DNA of 41,011 nt, taken from NCBI GenBank assembly GCA_002706405.1, contig PALN01000059.1, positions 1 to 41,011 on the forward strand, written 5' to 3'. A model generated the notes under the pieces. It did not search any database. It was not told where the DNA came from and worked only from the letters and a program-made list of their open reading frames with translations. Origin of the DNA: Rhodospirillaceae bacterium (lineage in GTDB: Bacteria > Pseudomonadota > Alphaproteobacteria > Rhodospirillales > Casp-alpha2). Positions within the stretch are counted from its first letter, which is position 1. The number at the start of each line of letters is the position of its first letter. This document shows, piece after piece, positions 1 through 10,329 of this stretch. Position numbers and translations under genes: made by a program.

Positions 1-21
1 AAACCATGTCTAAGGTGTTGA

Positions 22-606
22 ATGTTTGTCCTTATCGACAATTACGACAGCTTCACGTTCAACCTGTGGCACTACCTGGGTGAGCTGGGCGCGGAAGTTA
101 CCGTTCACCGCAACGACGTGGTCACGCCGGCCGAAATTCTGGCCCTCAATCCGCAGGGGATCGTCATTTCCCCCGGGCCTTGTAATCCCGACAAGGCCGG
201 CATCTGCCTGGACTTGATCGCCGAAGCCGCCGGCAAGGTGCCAATCCTGGGGGTGTGCCTGGGCCATCAGTGCATCGGCCAGGCCTTCGGCGCCAAGGTC
301 GTCCTCGCCCCCAAACCCATGCACGGCAAGGTGTCGACCATCACCCACGACGGCACGGGCGTGTTCGCGGGGATCGACAGCCCGTTCACGGCAACCCGCT
401 ACCATTCCCTGACCATCGACCCGGCGACGGTGCCCGATTGCCTGCGCGTCACCGCCCGCAGCGAGGACGACGTGATCCAGGGCATTTCCCACCGCGACAT
501 GCCGATCTACGGCGTCCAGTTCCATCCGGAAAGCATCGCATCCGAGAACGGCCATGCCCTGCTCAAGAACTTCATCACCATGACCGGCGCAAAGGCGGCG
601 GCATGA
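22..606 (+). CDS. trpG: Anthranilate synthase component II (glutamine amidotransferase)
   Basis: This 194-residue class I glutamine amidotransferase supplies ammonia to TrpE for anthranilate formation in tryptophan synthesis; it may also serve 4-amino-4-deoxychorismate synthase. The N-terminus carries the [12 protein letters not shown] block. The nucleophile elbow GVCLGHQ places the catalytic Cys at 79, and QFHPES gives His168 and Glu170, so the triad is complete. The length is normal for a stand-alone subunit. The start has an AAGGTG ribosome binding site at 12-17. A TAA at 11-13 could be the end of an upstream trpE, but too little is visible to call it. The stop overlaps the trpD start as ATGA, so the two are translationally coupled in a trpGDC operon. 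Confidence 0.96.
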   Translation: MFVLIDNYDSFTFNLWHYLGELGAEVTVHRNDVVTPAEILALNPQGIVISPGPCNPDKAGICLDLIAEAAGKVPILGVCLGHQCIGQAFGAKVVLAPKPMHGKVSTITHDGTGVFAGIDSPFTATRYHSLTIDPATVPDCLRVTARSEDDVIQGISHRDMPIYGVQFHPESIASENGHALLKNFITMTGAKAAA

Positions 607-1625
607 GCGATGCCTTAAAGCCCTTTTTGGCCAAGGCAGCCGACGGCACGGCGCTGACTGCGCAGGAGGCGGAGGACGCCTTCGCCGTCATCATGTCGGG
701 CGAGGCCACGTCGGCGCAGATCGCGGGGCTGTTGATGGCGCTCAGGGTGCGCGGCGAAACCGTCGATGAAATCACCGGCGCCGTGCGCGCCATGCGGGCC
801 AAGATGCTGCCCGTGACGGCCCCTGCCGGGGCGATCGACATCGTCGGCACGGGCGGCGACGGATCCGGCACCTTCAACATCTCGACCGGGACGGCACTGG
901 TCGTTGCCGGCTGCGGCGTGCCCGTGGCCAAGCACGGAAACCGGGCCTTGTCGTCGAAATCCGGGGCGGCGGACGTGCTGACCGCGCTGGGTGTCAACCT
1001 GGATGCGGAATTGCCGCTGGTCGAACAGGCGATCGCAGAAGCCGGGATCGGCTTCCTGATGGCGCCCCGTCACCATACGGCCATGAAATACGTCATGCCG
1101 GCGCGGGTCGAAATGGGCGTGCGCACGATCTTCAACATCCTGGGCCCCCTGTCCAATCCGGCCGGGGTCACCCGCCAATTCACCGGCGTGTTCGCCCGGC
1201 AATGGGTCGAACCGCTGGCCCAGGTCCTGAAGAACCTGGGATCGGAGGCCTGCTGGGTGGTGCATGGTGAGGACGGCCTGGACGAATTGACCACCACGGG
1301 TCCGTCCTTTGTCGCCGAGCTGAAGAACGGCGCCGTGACGACCTTCACCGTCACCCCTGCCGAAGCGGGCCTGCCGACGGCCAAGCCGGAAGACCTCAAG
1401 GGCGGATCGCCCGAGATCAATGCCCAGGCCATCCGTGACCTTCTCGCGGGCAAGACCGGCGCCTATCGCGATATCGTGCTGTTCAACGCGGCGGCGTCGT
1501 TGGTCGTCGCCGGCAAGGCGGCAGATCTGCCCGCCGGCGTGGCCGAAGCGGCCCGGTCGATCGACGACGGGGCTGCCGCCCAGGCGCTCGACCGGCTGGT
1601 CGCCATCACCAACGGGGGGGCATGA
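603..1625 (+). CDS. trpD: Anthranilate phosphoribosyltransferase
   Basis: TrpD transfers phosphoribose from PRPP to anthranilate, the second dedicated step of tryptophan synthesis. The protein is 340 residues, normal for the family. The PRPP/Mg site GTGGDGSGT is at residues 82-90 and KHGNR at 110-114, followed by [10 protein letters not shown]. The reading frame stays open far upstream of the true start; ATG 603 is chosen because it overlaps the trpG stop (ATGA) and gives the standard TrpD N-terminus with its small helical domain. It lies between trpG and trpC in the same operon, and its TGA is one base before the trpC start. Confidence 0.96.
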   Translation: MSDALKPFLAKAADGTALTAQEAEDAFAVIMSGEATSAQIAGLLMALRVRGETVDEITGAVRAMRAKMLPVTAPAGAIDIVGTGGDGSGTFNISTGTALVVAGCGVPVAKHGNRALSSKSGAADVLTALGVNLDAELPLVEQAIAEAGIGFLMAPRHHTAMKYVMPARVEMGVRTIFNILGPLSNPAGVTRQFTGVFARQWVEPLAQVLKNLGSEACWVVHGEDGLDELTTTGPSFVAELKNGAVTTFTVTPAEAGLPTAKPEDLKGGSPEINAQAIRDLLAGKTGAYRDIVLFNAAASLVVAGKAADLPAGVAEAARSIDDGAAAQALDRLVAITNGGA

Positions 1626-1626
1626 C

Positions 1627-2442
1627 ATGGCTGAAAACCCCGCCAACGTGCTGGACAGGATCATCGCCGACAAGCGGACCCACGTGCTTGCACAGAAGAA
1701 CAAGATCAGCCTGCAAGAGCTTACGAAACAAGCCCATCAGCAGACTCCGCCGCGCCGCTTCCTGCGCGCCCTGCGGGCGGCGTCGCAGGTCGGTTTCGGG
1801 CTGATTGCCGAAATCAAGAAGGCCTCGCCCTCGCAAGGCGTGATCCGCGCTGATTTCGATCCCCCCTCCCTGGCCCGCGCCTACGAAGCCGGCGGTGCGA
1901 CCTGTCTGTCGGTGCTGACGGACGAACCCTATTTCCAGGGCCTCCCCGAATACTTGATGGCGGCGCGGGCGGCCTGCGCCCTGCCCGTCCTGCGCAAGGA
2001 TTTCATGATCGACACCTACCAGGTGGTCGAAGCCCGCGCCATGGGGGCGGATTGCATCCTGCTCATCATGGCGGCGCTGGACGACGCGACGGCACGGGAG
2101 CTCGAACAATGTGCCTTCGACCTGGGCATGGACGTGCTGATCGAAGTCCATAATACGGCCGAGCTCGACCGGGCACTGGGGCTGCGCAGCCCCCTGATCG
2201 GTATCAACAACCGCGATCTGACGACGCTCAAAGTGTCGCTGGAAACCACGGAACGCCTGGCACAGGGCGTGCCTGACGACCGAGTCCTGGTCAGCGAAAG
2301 CGGGTTGAATTCTGGCGCTGACCTGAAACGCATGGCGACGGCCGGTACGCGCTGCTTCCTGATCGGCGAATCCCTGATGCGTCAGGACGATGTCGAGGGA
2401 GCGACGCGCCGGCTGCTCTCGGACGCCCAGGCGGCGGCCTGA
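1627..2442 (+). CDS. trpC: Indole-3-glycerol phosphate synthase
   Basis: TrpC closes the indole ring, converting carboxyphenylaminodeoxyribulose phosphate to indole-3-glycerol phosphate. The 271-residue protein is a stand-alone TIM barrel, not the TrpC-TrpF fusion of enterics. Family blocks visible in order are AEIKKASPS (catalytic Lys), LRKDFM, IEVHN, GINNRDL and VSESG, and the phosphate-binding GESLMR near the end. ATG 1627 is chosen over longer in-frame starts because it follows the trpD stop by one base and gives the usual N-terminal LDRIIADKR helix. It is the third gene of the trpGDC run, and moaC follows after 23 bases. Confidence 0.96.
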   Translation: MAENPANVLDRIIADKRTHVLAQKNKISLQELTKQAHQQTPPRRFLRALRAASQVGFGLIAEIKKASPSQGVIRADFDPPSLARAYEAGGATCLSVLTDEPYFQGLPEYLMAARAACALPVLRKDFMIDTYQVVEARAMGADCILLIMAALDDATARELEQCAFDLGMDVLIEVHNTAELDRALGLRSPLIGINNRDLTTLKVSLETTERLAQGVPDDRVLVSESGLNSGADLKRMATAGTRCFLIGESLMRQDDVEGATRRLLSDAQAAA

Positions 2443-2465
2443 CGAAAACCAAGGAAACCTGCGGC

Positions 2466-2945
2466 ATGGCTGACGACTTCACCCATCTGGACGCCGAGGG
2501 CAACGCCGTCATGGTCGATGTCTCGGCCAAGGACGCCACGGAACGCACCGCCACCGCCAAGGGCAGCGTCATCATGGCGCCGGAAACGCTGCAGCGCATC
2601 CTGGACCGCGGCGTCAAGAAAGGCGACGTGCTGTCCGTCGCGCAACTTGCCGGCATCATGGGGGCGAAGCGCACACCGGACCTGATCCCGCTCTGCCATC
2701 CCCTGATGCTGACCTCTGTCAAGGTCGACCTGACCTGCGATCCGGCGCGCAATGCCGTGGATATCGCGGCGACCTGCCGGCTGACGGGACAAACCGGGGT
2801 CGAGATGGAGGCCCTGACGGCAGTCACCGTCGCGGCGCTCACGGTCTATGACATGTGCAAGGCCGTCGATCGCGGCATGCGCATCGAAAATATCCGCCTG
2901 ACCCACAAATCCGGCGGCAAATCCGGCACCTTCGACGCCGCCTGA
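2466..2945 (+). CDS. moaC: Cyclic pyranopterin monophosphate synthase
   Basis: MoaC acts with MoaA to form cyclic pyranopterin monophosphate from GTP, the first stage of molybdenum cofactor synthesis. The 159-residue length is typical. LIPLCHPL (residues 73-80) and [11 protein letters not shown] followed by YDMCKAVD are the active-site blocks, and the conserved Lys/Asp of KAVDRGM is present. An AAGGAAA ribosome binding site precedes the start. It sits directly between trpC and moeA on the same strand, an arrangement common in alphaproteobacteria, so it is probably co-transcribed with the trp genes. Confidence 0.96.
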   Translation: MADDFTHLDAEGNAVMVDVSAKDATERTATAKGSVIMAPETLQRILDRGVKKGDVLSVAQLAGIMGAKRTPDLIPLCHPLMLTSVKVDLTCDPARNAVDIAATCRLTGQTGVEMEALTAVTVAALTVYDMCKAVDRGMRIENIRLTHKSGGKSGTFDAA

Positions 2946-2966
2946 ACGACCCGGGAGCCCGCCGCC

Positions 2967-4181
2967 ATGCTGTCCGTCACCGACGCCCTGGAAAAAGTCT
3001 CCGCCGGCTGCGAGTTGTTGCCGGCGGAACAGGTCTCCCTCGATGCCGCCCTCGGCCGGGTCCTGGCGCGGGATGTCGCCTCGGCCCTGACCCATCCGCC
3101 TACGGCCGTCTCGGCCATGGACGGCTATGCGGTGCGCTGGGACGATCTGGCGGCCATCCCCGCCGAACTGACGGTGATCGGTGAAGCCGCCGCCGGCCAT
3201 GTCTTCGCCGGCGCCCTCGCGCCCGGTCAGGCGGCCCGCATCTTCACCGGCGGCGCCCTGCCAGACGGGGCCGATACCATCGTCATTCAGGAAGACACCG
3301 AACGCGACGGCGACACGGTGCGCGTGATCGAAAAACCCGCCGAAAAAGGCGAGTTCGTCCGCCCGGCGGGGCTCGATTTCAAGGCCGGGGACGTCCTGTT
3401 GACCGCCGGCCAGCTTTTGACCGCGCGCGGTGTCGGCCTGGCCGCGGCCATGAACATGCCCTGGCTGATGGTGCGCCGGCGCCCCCGCGTTGCCTTCGTC
3501 GCCACGGGGGACGAGGTCGTAATGCCCGGCCAAGCCGTCGGCCCGGGGCAGATCATCTCCTCCAACAGTTTGGCCCTGGCCGCTTATGTGACGGCCATGG
3601 GCGGCGAGCCGGTCAGCCTGGGCATCGCCCGGGACACCCCGGAAAGCCTGGCGGAAACCCTGGCCGGCGCCCGTGGCGCCGACTTGCTGGTGACCATGGG
3701 CGGCGCGTCGGTCGGCGACCACGACCTGGTCCGCCAGGTGTTGGGTGGGCGCGGGTTCGATCTGGATTTCTACAAGATCGCCATGCGCCCTGGAAAACCG
3801 CTGATCTTCGGGCATATCGACGGTACGCCGATGCTGGGGCTGCCGGGCAATCCGGTGTCGACGGGCGTGACCAGCGCCTTGTTCCTGCGCGCCGCCTTCA
3901 CCAAGATGCTGGGGCTCGTGGGCGAACGGACGGAAGCAACCGCCGTACTCGGCGGCGACCTGCCCGCCAACGGTAAGCGCGAGGATTATATCCGGGCCAC
4001 CCTGGACACGGCCGCCGACGGCCGCGCCGTCGCCACCGCCTTCCCGCGCCAGGACAGTTCCATGCTGGCCGCCTTCACCAAGGCCGACTGCCTGATTATT
4101 CGCGATGTCGGCGCCGCGCCGGCCAGGGCCGGTGATATCGCACGGATTCTGCCCCTCGGGTTCGGCGCCCTGCGCTTCTAG
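2967..4181 (+). CDS. moeA: Molybdopterin molybdenumtransferase
   Basis: MoeA inserts molybdate into adenylylated molybdopterin, the last step of molybdenum cofactor synthesis. The 404-residue protein shows the MoeA N-terminal region (SAMDGYAVR near residue 50, then TGGALPDGADTIV), the MoCF-like domain with MGGASVGDHD, and MRPGKPLIFG followed by GLPGNPVS. The C-terminal domain IV is complete. The start has GGGAG seven bases upstream and follows moaC by 21 bases, so the two cofactor genes are likely co-transcribed. The following gap before lexA carries a separate promoter. Confidence 0.95.
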   Translation: MLSVTDALEKVSAGCELLPAEQVSLDAALGRVLARDVASALTHPPTAVSAMDGYAVRWDDLAAIPAELTVIGEAAAGHVFAGALAPGQAARIFTGGALPDGADTIVIQEDTERDGDTVRVIEKPAEKGEFVRPAGLDFKAGDVLLTAGQLLTARGVGLAAAMNMPWLMVRRRPRVAFVATGDEVVMPGQAVGPGQIISSNSLALAAYVTAMGGEPVSLGIARDTPESLAETLAGARGADLLVTMGGASVGDHDLVRQVLGGRGFDLDFYKIAMRPGKPLIFGHIDGTPMLGLPGNPVSTGVTSALFLRAAFTKMLGLVGERTEATAVLGGDLPANGKREDYIRATLDTAADGRAVATAFPRQDSSMLAAFTKADCLIIRDVGAAPARAGDIARILPLGFGALRF

Positions 4182-4206
4182 CGGCACGGGCTCCGGCCGT
4201 GTGCCG
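4182..4206 (+). terminator. Weak hairpin after moeA
   Basis: CGGCAC (4182-4187) pairs with GTGCCG (4201-4206) immediately after the moeA stop, with some inner GG/CC pairing in the loop. There is no U-run after it, only GTAATTA. It may end or stabilise the trp-moe transcript, but the sequence alone does not make it a clear intrinsic terminator. Confidence 0.3.
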
Positions 4207-4234
4207 GTAATTATGCGACTGTTCTCCTTCGAAG

Positions 4235-4263
4235 TTGACACGATACGGGAACTAAAGTAGAAC
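4235..4263 (+). promoter_or_regulatory. lexA promoter (-35/-10)
   Basis: A perfect -35 hexamer TTGACA lies at 4235-4240. Exactly 17 bases on is TAGAAC at 4258-4263, a 4/6 match to the -10 consensus. Transcription would start near 4270, giving a leader of about 150 bases before lexA. The LexA box at 4249-4263 covers the spacer and the -10, the position expected for repression. Confidence 0.6.
4249..4263 (-). promoter_or_regulatory. LexA (SOS) box
   Basis: GAAC-TAAAGTA-GAAC on the plus strand is GTTC-N7-GTTC on the minus strand, an exact match to the direct-repeat SOS box known for alphaproteobacterial LexA. It overlaps the spacer and -10 of the lexA promoter, which fits autorepression. The match was read directly from the sequence; binding is inferred. 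Confidence 0.75.
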
Positions 4264-4421
4264 ATATGGTGTATATTTAGGTTGCATCATGTAGTTCGCG
4301 GTTGTATTCCCACGAATTACACGACGAAATAAGGCAAAGGCATCGTCGGCATCGCCCTCCTTGCGGACTCCGTTCCGCATTTGATCGCGAACCGACGGCG
4401 GCCTGAAGGGGCGGAGACAGC

Positions 4422-5150
4422 ATGCTCACCAAAAAGCAGTACCAACTTCTCGTCTTCATCGACAAAAAGCTTAATGAATCCGGGGTTTCCCCGTCCTTTG
4501 AGGAGATGAAGGAAGCCCTCGACCTGCGCTCCAAGTCAGGCATTCACCGGCTCATCACGGGGCTCGAGGAACGGGGATTCATCCGCCGCCTGCCCCACCG
4601 TGCGCGCGCGCTCGAGGTCCTGCGACTGCCGGAAAACATGGAGACGGGCCAGAACGCCGTCCGCCCGGCCCCGGCGCCGGCGCACGCCGCGACCAACGTC
4701 ATTCCCGGCCGCTTCGGCAGCGGCCCCGTCCCGCTTTCGGGCGGCGGCGACGTCAGCCAACCGGGCGAGGCCGTGTCCCTGCCCCTTTACGGGCGGATCG
4801 CCGCCGGCACGCCGATCGAAGCGCTGCGCGATCATTCCAACGTCGTCGACGTGCCGCCTTCCATGCTCGGCGGCGGCGAACATTACGCGTTGGAGGTCGA
4901 TGGCGACTCCATGGTCGAAGCCGGCATTCACGACGGCGACACCGTCATCATCCGGCGCACGGACACGGCGGAAAACGGCTCCATCGTGGTGGCCTTGGTC
5001 GAAGGCTCGGAAGTCACCCTGAAGCGCCTGCGCCGCAAGGGCGCCTCGGTCGCCCTGGAACCCGCCAACAAGGCCTATGAAACCCGCATCTTCGGCCCGG
5101 ACCAGGTCGAGGTTCAGGGCCGTCTCGTCGGACTGATGCGCAAGTACTGA
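4422..5150 (+). CDS. lexA: LexA SOS repressor
   Basis: LexA represses the SOS regulon and cleaves itself when RecA filaments form on damaged DNA. The 242-residue protein has an N-terminal winged helix (residues 1-70, [12 protein letters not shown] onward), a proline/alanine-rich linker (about 80-118), and a C-terminal S24 protease domain. The Ala128-Gly129 cleavage bond lies in YGRIAAGTP; the dyad is Ser163 (GDSM) and Lys201 (TLKRL). It is longer than E. coli LexA (202) because of the linker, as is usual in alphaproteobacteria. GGAG at 4413-4416 is the ribosome binding site. Its own promoter carries a LexA box. It converges on comEC with only 4 bases between the stops. Confidence 0.97.
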   Translation: MLTKKQYQLLVFIDKKLNESGVSPSFEEMKEALDLRSKSGIHRLITGLEERGFIRRLPHRARALEVLRLPENMETGQNAVRPAPAPAHAATNVIPGRFGSGPVPLSGGGDVSQPGEAVSLPLYGRIAAGTPIEALRDHSNVVDVPPSMLGGGEHYALEVDGDSMVEAGIHDGDTVIIRRTDTAENGSIVVALVEGSEVTLKRLRRKGASVALEPANKAYETRIFGPDQVEVQGRLVGLMRKY

Positions 5151-5154
5151 GGCC

Positions 5155-7290
5155 TCAATCCCCGGTGCGCCGCGGGCGCACGACCCAGGGACGCTCCCCG
5201 CGCCCGTCGTTGACCGCCTGAACGTCGATCACCGGGCCCAGCAGGGTAATGCTATGCGCTCCCTTGGCCCGGAGGTCGAACAGATCGATCACCCGCGCCG
5301 ACGTGCCGTTACAGACCCGCCTGGCCGGAACCAGCGCGATCACGAGATCAGCCTGTCCGCAATCCTCGGCCAGGGCGGCGCGGGTTTCCGATAGAACGAT
5401 CCGCCAGCCGGCGCGCCTCAGCACGCAGCCGCCCCCGTCACAGCGCAACCCATCCCCCGCCTCGCGATCCCCCCTGCCGTATCCCCCGTCGCGCGCCCAT
5501 TGGGCGGCGTCCTCGACCCGATACCCCGCATGTTCCAGCCAATTTTCCCGGGTGAAGCGGTCGTGGCGCAGGGACGAAAACCAATAGCCGTCCGCGCCGC
5601 GCACGGCGGCCAGGTCGCCGGTGCCGGAAACGATCAGATCCGGCGGCACCACGCGGGCATTGGCGACGGCAAACAGAACAACCCCGGCCAGGCCCGCCAG
5701 GCGCACGCGCCCCCGCAGAAGGCAGAGCCACAATCCCCCAAGAGCCAGGCCGGTCAACGCCCAGGCCGGGGCGGAGGGCAGGATTTCCGTCGCCCTGGGC
5801 AGGGCCGCGACCCGTTCGGCGACCCCGATCACCACCTCCGTGCCCCAGCCCATGGGCACCAGCGCCAGGCGTTCCCAGCCGAAGGGCAGCAACAGGAACG
5901 ACAGCATGGCCGCCGGCATGACCCACAGGGCCGTCACCGGCACGGCGATCAGATTGGCCAGCAAGCCGAACTTGGCGACTTGATTGAAGTGGTAGAGCAC
6001 GAAGGGGGCTGTCGCCAGACTGGCGACCAGGGACGTGAAGGCCACTCCGGCCGCGTAAAGCCATATCCCCCGCCCGACCCAAGGCGACGCGTCGCCGTCC
6101 CGCCGCCAGACCCCGCGATCGGCGGCGGCCTCATAGGCCGCGACCAGGGCGATGGCGGCGGCGAAGGACATCTGGAAACTCGGGCCGAGCAGGCTTTCCG
6201 GCTGTATCAGCAAGACCACCGTGGCCCCCCAGGCCAGCATGCGCAGCGATATGCCCCGCCGGTCGAGCATCACGGCGACCAGCACCATGGCCGCGATCAG
6301 GAAGGCCCGCTGGGTCGGCACCGTGGCCCCGGCCATCAGGGCGTAGCCGAAGGCGGCGACAAGGGCCAGCAGGGCCGCCACCTTCTTGACCGGAAAGCGC
6401 AGGGCGAAGGGCGGATACAGGTTGAGGGCCCGCCGGGCGCCGAAAAACACGATTCCGGCCGCCAGGCCGATATGCAGCCCGGAAATGGCCAGCAGATGGG
6501 CCAGACCGGCGTCGCGGAAGGCGTTCAGCACCCGTTCGGGGATCAGGGAGCGGTAACCGGTGATCAACGCCGCCGCGACCGCCCCGGCGTCGCCCGGGAC
6601 GGCGGCGATCACCCGTTCGGCCAGCCGGCCCCGCAGGTTCGAGAGGTGAATGCGCCAATCGAACGGCCCGGGCGGCGGGCCGTCCAGAACCCGCGCGGCG
6701 CCCATGGAAAAACCGACGGCACCGATGCCGGTGAAATAGGCGTGGCGTTGAAAGTCAAAGCCGCCCGGCATCAGGGGCGGCGACGGTGCCGACAGGCGGC
6801 CGCGAAGGCGCACCCAGTCCCCGGCCTGCAGTCTCGGCTGGGCTCCTCTGAGCCGAACACGTACGCGCTCCGGCGTGTCCGGCTGCCCCAGGGCGGCGAT
6901 GCGGACGTGGTCCAGGATGATCCGCGATCCCTGATCAAAGGGCTCGAACTCAAGGATCCGGCCCTCGATCACCGTAACCGGCGTTTCATGGGCCAGAAGC
7001 CGACCGTCCAGGCTGTGCGTGCGCACCGACGCGGCGGCGAAACCGAGGGCCATGAACACGACGACCAAGGCCGCCAGGAACGGCATTTCGCCCCGATGGC
7101 GCAGCAAGGCCGCCGCCACGGCGGTGATCGTCAGCACCACAGGGCCGGCGGCCCAGGGCGGCTCCGCGGGCAGCAGGAAATACCCCCCGATACCGACCCC
7201 CATGCCGATCGGCAGGGCAAACGGCCAGCGGCCCCTATTGGCCGCCGCCGCTGCGGAAAGCTCCGTTTGAATCCAACCCTTTATGGACAT
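5155..7290 (-). CDS. comEC: ComEC/Rec2-family DNA uptake channel protein
   Basis: ComEC forms the inner-membrane channel that passes single-stranded DNA in natural transformation. The 711-residue protein has N-terminal membrane segments, a soluble region with the [13 protein letters not shown]-like fold (about 110-200, DUF4131 type), and then the multi-pass Competence domain with [12 protein letters not shown]. The C-terminal part (about 550-711) is where the metallo-beta-lactamase domain would be, but no HxHxDH motif is present. Start 7290 is preferred over upstream in-frame codons because GAGGG sits at the right spacing and gives a clean N-terminus. It is divergent from gltX. Whether this organism is competent cannot be told from here. 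Confidence 0.9.
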   Translation of the reverse strand: MSIKGWIQTELSAAAAANRGRWPFALPIGMGVGIGGYFLLPAEPPWAAGPVVLTITAVAAALLRHRGEMPFLAALVVVFMALGFAAASVRTHSLDGRLLAHETPVTVIEGRILEFEPFDQGSRIILDHVRIAALGQPDTPERVRVRLRGAQPRLQAGDWVRLRGRLSAPSPPLMPGGFDFQRHAYFTGIGAVGFSMGAARVLDGPPPGPFDWRIHLSNLRGRLAERVIAAVPGDAGAVAAALITGYRSLIPERVLNAFRDAGLAHLLAISGLHIGLAAGIVFFGARRALNLYPPFALRFPVKKVAALLALVAAFGYALMAGATVPTQRAFLIAAMVLVAVMLDRRGISLRMLAWGATVVLLIQPESLLGPSFQMSFAAAIALVAAYEAAADRGVWRRDGDASPWVGRGIWLYAAGVAFTSLVASLATAPFVLYHFNQVAKFGLLANLIAVPVTALWVMPAAMLSFLLLPFGWERLALVPMGWGTEVVIGVAERVAALPRATEILPSAPAWALTGLALGGLWLCLLRGRVRLAGLAGVVLFAVANARVVPPDLIVSGTGDLAAVRGADGYWFSSLRHDRFTRENWLEHAGYRVEDAAQWARDGGYGRGDREAGDGLRCDGGGCVLRRAGWRIVLSETRAALAEDCGQADLVIALVPARRVCNGTSARVIDLFDLRAKGAHSITLLGPVIDVQAVNDGRGERPWVVRPRRTGD

Positions 7291-7436
7291 TCTACCCTCG
7301 GCGCCCCCGCGCCTGCCCATGCTTTGAATTCCGGCCTGCACAAGGAATGCTGCGCCCGCACAGAAAGTATGCTATCCCTCCGGCGCCCCCCGTTAAAGCC
7401 CTACCTTCAGGGATACATAAGGACAAAAAGACAGCC

Positions 7437-8858
7437 ATGACGGTCGTGACCCGCTTCGCCCCCTCTCCCACTGGTTTTCTGCACATCGGCGGCGCCCGCA
7501 CGGCCTTGTACAACTGGTTGTTTGCCAAACATCACGCGCGCCACGGCGACGGCGGCAAGTTCTATCTGCGGATCGAGGACACGGATCGTGCGCGCTCGAC
7601 CCAGGCCGCGGTCGATGCCATCTATGCCGGGCTGACCTGGCTGGGCCTGGATTGGGACGGCGAGCCGATCTCCCAGTTCGCGCGCGCCGACCAGCATCGC
7701 GCCGCCGCCGAACGCCTGCTGGCCGAGGGCAAGGCCTACAAATGTTACTGCTCGCCCGAGGAACTGACCGCCATGCGCGAAACCGCGCGCAAGGAAGGCC
7801 GGCAGCGCATGTACGACGGCACCTGGCGCGACCGTGACCCGTCGGAAGCGCCGGCCGGCGTCGCCCCGGTAATCCGCATGAAGGCGCCGCTTGACGGGGA
7901 AACGGTGATCGAGGACCTGGTCCAGGGCAAAGTGACCGTCGCCAACGCGCAGCTCGACGATATGGTGCTGCTGCGAGCCGACGGCACGCCGACCTACATG
8001 CTAGCCGTGGTCGTCGACGACCACGACATGGGCATCACCCATGTGATCCGTGGTGACGATCACCTGACCAACGCCTTCCGCCAGACGCAGCTGTACCGGG
8101 CCCTTGGCTGGGACACGCCCACCTTCGCCCATATTCCCCTGATCCACGGCCAGGACGGCGCCAAGCTGTCCAAGCGTCACGGGGCGCTGGGCGTCGAAGC
8201 CTATCGGGACGACGGCTTCCTGCCCGAAGCCTTGCGCAATTACCTGCTGCGCCTGGGCTGGAGCCACGGCGACGAAGAGATCATTTCCACGGACCAGGCG
8301 ATCGAATGGTTCGGGCTGGAGAACGTCGGCAAATCGGCGGCTCGGTTCGACGTCACGAAGCTGACGAGCCTGAACGGCCATTACATCCGCGAGGCCGACA
8401 ACGCCCGCCTGGTCGGCCTTGTCATGGAGCGTCTTGAAGCCGCCCATCCCGGAACACTTGCTAAAGAGGCGCAGGATCGGCTATTTAAAGGCATGAACGG
8501 TTTGAAGGAACGCGCGAAGACAATTTCAGAACTATCTGAAAACGCTATGTTTTACGACCTTCAACGCCCCATCCCCAAAGGGGAAAAAGCGCAACAGCAT
8601 CTGGGTTCCGACGGATCCGCCCTGCTTCGTGATCTGCGACCCGTATTCGATGCCGCCGACACTTGGAGCGATGAAGCTCTGATGGCTGCCGCCAAGAACT
8701 TCGCGGAAGCCGGCGGACTTAAGCTCGGGGCCGTCGCCCAACCGATCCGGGCCGCCCTCACCGGCAGCACGGTATCACCGAGCGTATTCGAGATCATGGA
8801 TGTATTGGGCCGGGAAGAAACTCTAGGACGTCTCGACGACGCCCTGGCCGGCCTTTAA
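7437..8858 (+). CDS. gltX: Glutamyl-tRNA synthetase
   Basis: GltX charges tRNA-Glu and, in many alphaproteobacteria, also tRNA-Gln for later amidation. The 473-residue class I synthetase begins [16 protein letters not shown] with the HIGH-type motif HIGG at 16-19. The KMSKS-type loop is KLSKR at 243-247, and the anticodon-binding alpha-helical region follows to the end. The in-frame ORF runs further upstream, but ATG 7437 gives the canonical N-terminus; AAGGA lies 13 bases before it. It is divergent from comEC and followed by gltA. No clear promoter could be fixed in 7291-7436 beyond a weak TATGCT at 7368-7373. Confidence 0.96.
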   Translation: MTVVTRFAPSPTGFLHIGGARTALYNWLFAKHHARHGDGGKFYLRIEDTDRARSTQAAVDAIYAGLTWLGLDWDGEPISQFARADQHRAAAERLLAEGKAYKCYCSPEELTAMRETARKEGRQRMYDGTWRDRDPSEAPAGVAPVIRMKAPLDGETVIEDLVQGKVTVANAQLDDMVLLRADGTPTYMLAVVVDDHDMGITHVIRGDDHLTNAFRQTQLYRALGWDTPTFAHIPLIHGQDGAKLSKRHGALGVEAYRDDGFLPEALRNYLLRLGWSHGDEEIISTDQAIEWFGLENVGKSAARFDVTKLTSLNGHYIREADNARLVGLVMERLEAAHPGTLAKEAQDRLFKGMNGLKERAKTISELSENAMFYDLQRPIPKGEKAQQHLGSDGSALLRDLRPVFDAADTWSDEALMAAAKNFAEAGGLKLGAVAQPIRAALTGSTVSPSVFEIMDVLGREETLGRLDDALAGL

Positions 8859-8915
8859 CCCCGGAACGGACGCGTCAAAACCGCTTCACCCCGCGGTACG
8901 CGCGCCGAGACGAAC

Positions 8916-8933
8916 CGGAGACCCCTGTCTCCG
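8916..8933 (+). other. Hairpin in the gltA leader
   Basis: CGGAGAC (8916-8922) and GTCTCCG (8927-8933) form a perfect 7-bp stem with the loop CCCT. It lies in the 97-base gltX-gltA gap, just ahead of the gltA ribosome binding site (8942-8948). No U-run follows, so a terminator is unlikely; an mRNA-end or processing structure is possible. Confidence 0.4.
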
Positions 8934-8955
8934 CCGCCCATAAGGAGGGACATGT

Positions 8956-10269
8956 ATGAGTGACACGAGCCACGGCAAGAATGCCACTTTCACCCTGACC
9001 GACAATCGTGACGGCACGGCCTATGAATTGCCGGTCATGGACGCCAGCGTTGGCCCCTCCGTCATCGACGTGCGCAAGCTCTATGCGGAGACGGATTGCT
9101 TTACCTACGACCCGGGTTTCACCTCGACCGGAAGCTGTGAGTCCAAGATCACCTATATCGACGGTGACGCGGGTGTCCTTCTGTATCGAGGCATTCCGAT
9201 TCAGGAACTGGCCGAACATTCCGACTTCATGGAAGTTTGCTACCTGCTGCTGTACGGCGAACTGCCGACGGGCGAACAGAAGGGCAAGTTCGAGAAGGAC
9301 ATCACCTATCACACGATGCTGCACGAGCAGATCGCCAACTTCTTCCGCGGGTTCCGGCGCGATGCCCACCCGATGGCGGTGATGTGCGGCGTGGTCGGCG
9401 CTTTGTCGGCGTTCTATCACGACTCGACCGACATCAACGATCCGCACCATCGGATGATCGCGTCCTACCGCCTGATCGCCAAGATGCCGACGATCGCCGC
9501 CTGGGCTTATAAATACGCCCTGGGGCAGCCGTTCATCTATCCCCGCAATGAGCTGAGCTTCGCAGAAAACTTCCTGCACATGATGTATGCGACGCCCTGC
9601 GAGGAATACAAAGTCAGCCCCGTGCTGTCGCGCGCCATGGACCGTATCCTGACGCTCCACGCCGACCACGAACAGAACGCCTCGACCTCGACCGTGCGTC
9701 TGGCCGGCTCTTCCGGCGCCAATCCCTTCGCCTGCATCTCGGCCGGGATCGCGTCCCTCTGGGGTCCTGCCCACGGTGGTGCCAACGAGGCCGTGTTGAC
9801 CATGCTCGGCGAGATCGGCCACAAGGACAACATCAACGAGTACATCAAGAAGGCCAAGGACAAGGACGATCCGTTCCGTCTCATGGGCTTCGGCCACCGC
9901 GTCTACAAGAACATGGATCCGCGCGCCAACGTCATGCGCGATTCCTGCCACGAAGTTCTTGAAGAACTGGGCATCAAGGACGAGCCGCTGCTCGACCTGG
10001 CCATGGAACTGGAGCGCATCGCGTTGGAAGACGAATATTTCGTCAGCCGCAAGCTGTTCCCCAACGTCGACTTCTATTCCGGCATCATCTTCAAGGCCAT
10101 GGGCATCCCGACCAGCATGTTCACCGTGCTGTTCGCGGTCGCCCGCACGGTCGGCTGGGTCGCCCAGTGGAACGAGATGATCGAGGATCCGAGCCAGAAG
10201 ATCGGCCGCCCGCGCCAGCTCTACACCGGCTACACCGAACGGCCCTATGTGCCGATCGACAAGCGCTAA
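8956..10269 (+). CDS. gltA: Type II citrate synthase
   Basis: Citrate synthase condenses acetyl-CoA and oxaloacetate at the entry to the TCA cycle. The 437-residue length and the extended N-terminal region match the hexameric Gram-negative type. Active-site blocks visible are [26 protein letters not shown], and [15 protein letters not shown] with its oxaloacetate-binding His and Arg; the conserved catalytic Asp lies in the VDFYSGI block. A strong AAGGAGG (8942-8948) precedes the start by 7 bases; a second ATG at 8952 is out of frame. The gene ends at an intrinsic terminator and converges with lpxB. Confidence 0.97.
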   Translation: MSDTSHGKNATFTLTDNRDGTAYELPVMDASVGPSVIDVRKLYAETDCFTYDPGFTSTGSCESKITYIDGDAGVLLYRGIPIQELAEHSDFMEVCYLLLYGELPTGEQKGKFEKDITYHTMLHEQIANFFRGFRRDAHPMAVMCGVVGALSAFYHDSTDINDPHHRMIASYRLIAKMPTIAAWAYKYALGQPFIYPRNELSFAENFLHMMYATPCEEYKVSPVLSRAMDRILTLHADHEQNASTSTVRLAGSSGANPFACISAGIASLWGPAHGGANEAVLTMLGEIGHKDNINEYIKKAKDKDDPFRLMGFGHRVYKNMDPRANVMRDSCHEVLEELGIKDEPLLDLAMELERIALEDEYFVSRKLFPNVDFYSGIIFKAMGIPTSMFTVLFAVARTVGWVAQWNEMIEDPSQKIGRPRQLYTGYTERPYVPIDKR

Positions 10270-10300
10270 GCCGCTTCACTGCTCGTTTAAGTTCGGCGAA

Positions 10301-10328
10301 GGGCCGTCCCCACCGGGGCGGCCCTTTT
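10301..10328 (+). terminator. Intrinsic terminator of gltA
   Basis: GGGCCGTCCCC-ACC-GGGGCGGCCC forms a 10-bp stem with one bulged T and is followed by TTTT (10325-10328). It begins 31 bases after the gltA stop and ends one base before the lpxB stop on the other strand. The minus strand has no U-run here, so it acts in the gltA direction only. Confidence 0.85.
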
Positions 10329-10329
10329 G

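Noticed and set aside
2..13. End of trpE at the left edge
   Set aside because: A TAA in frame at 11-13 fits a preceding gene, but only three codons are visible, too few to support a feature.
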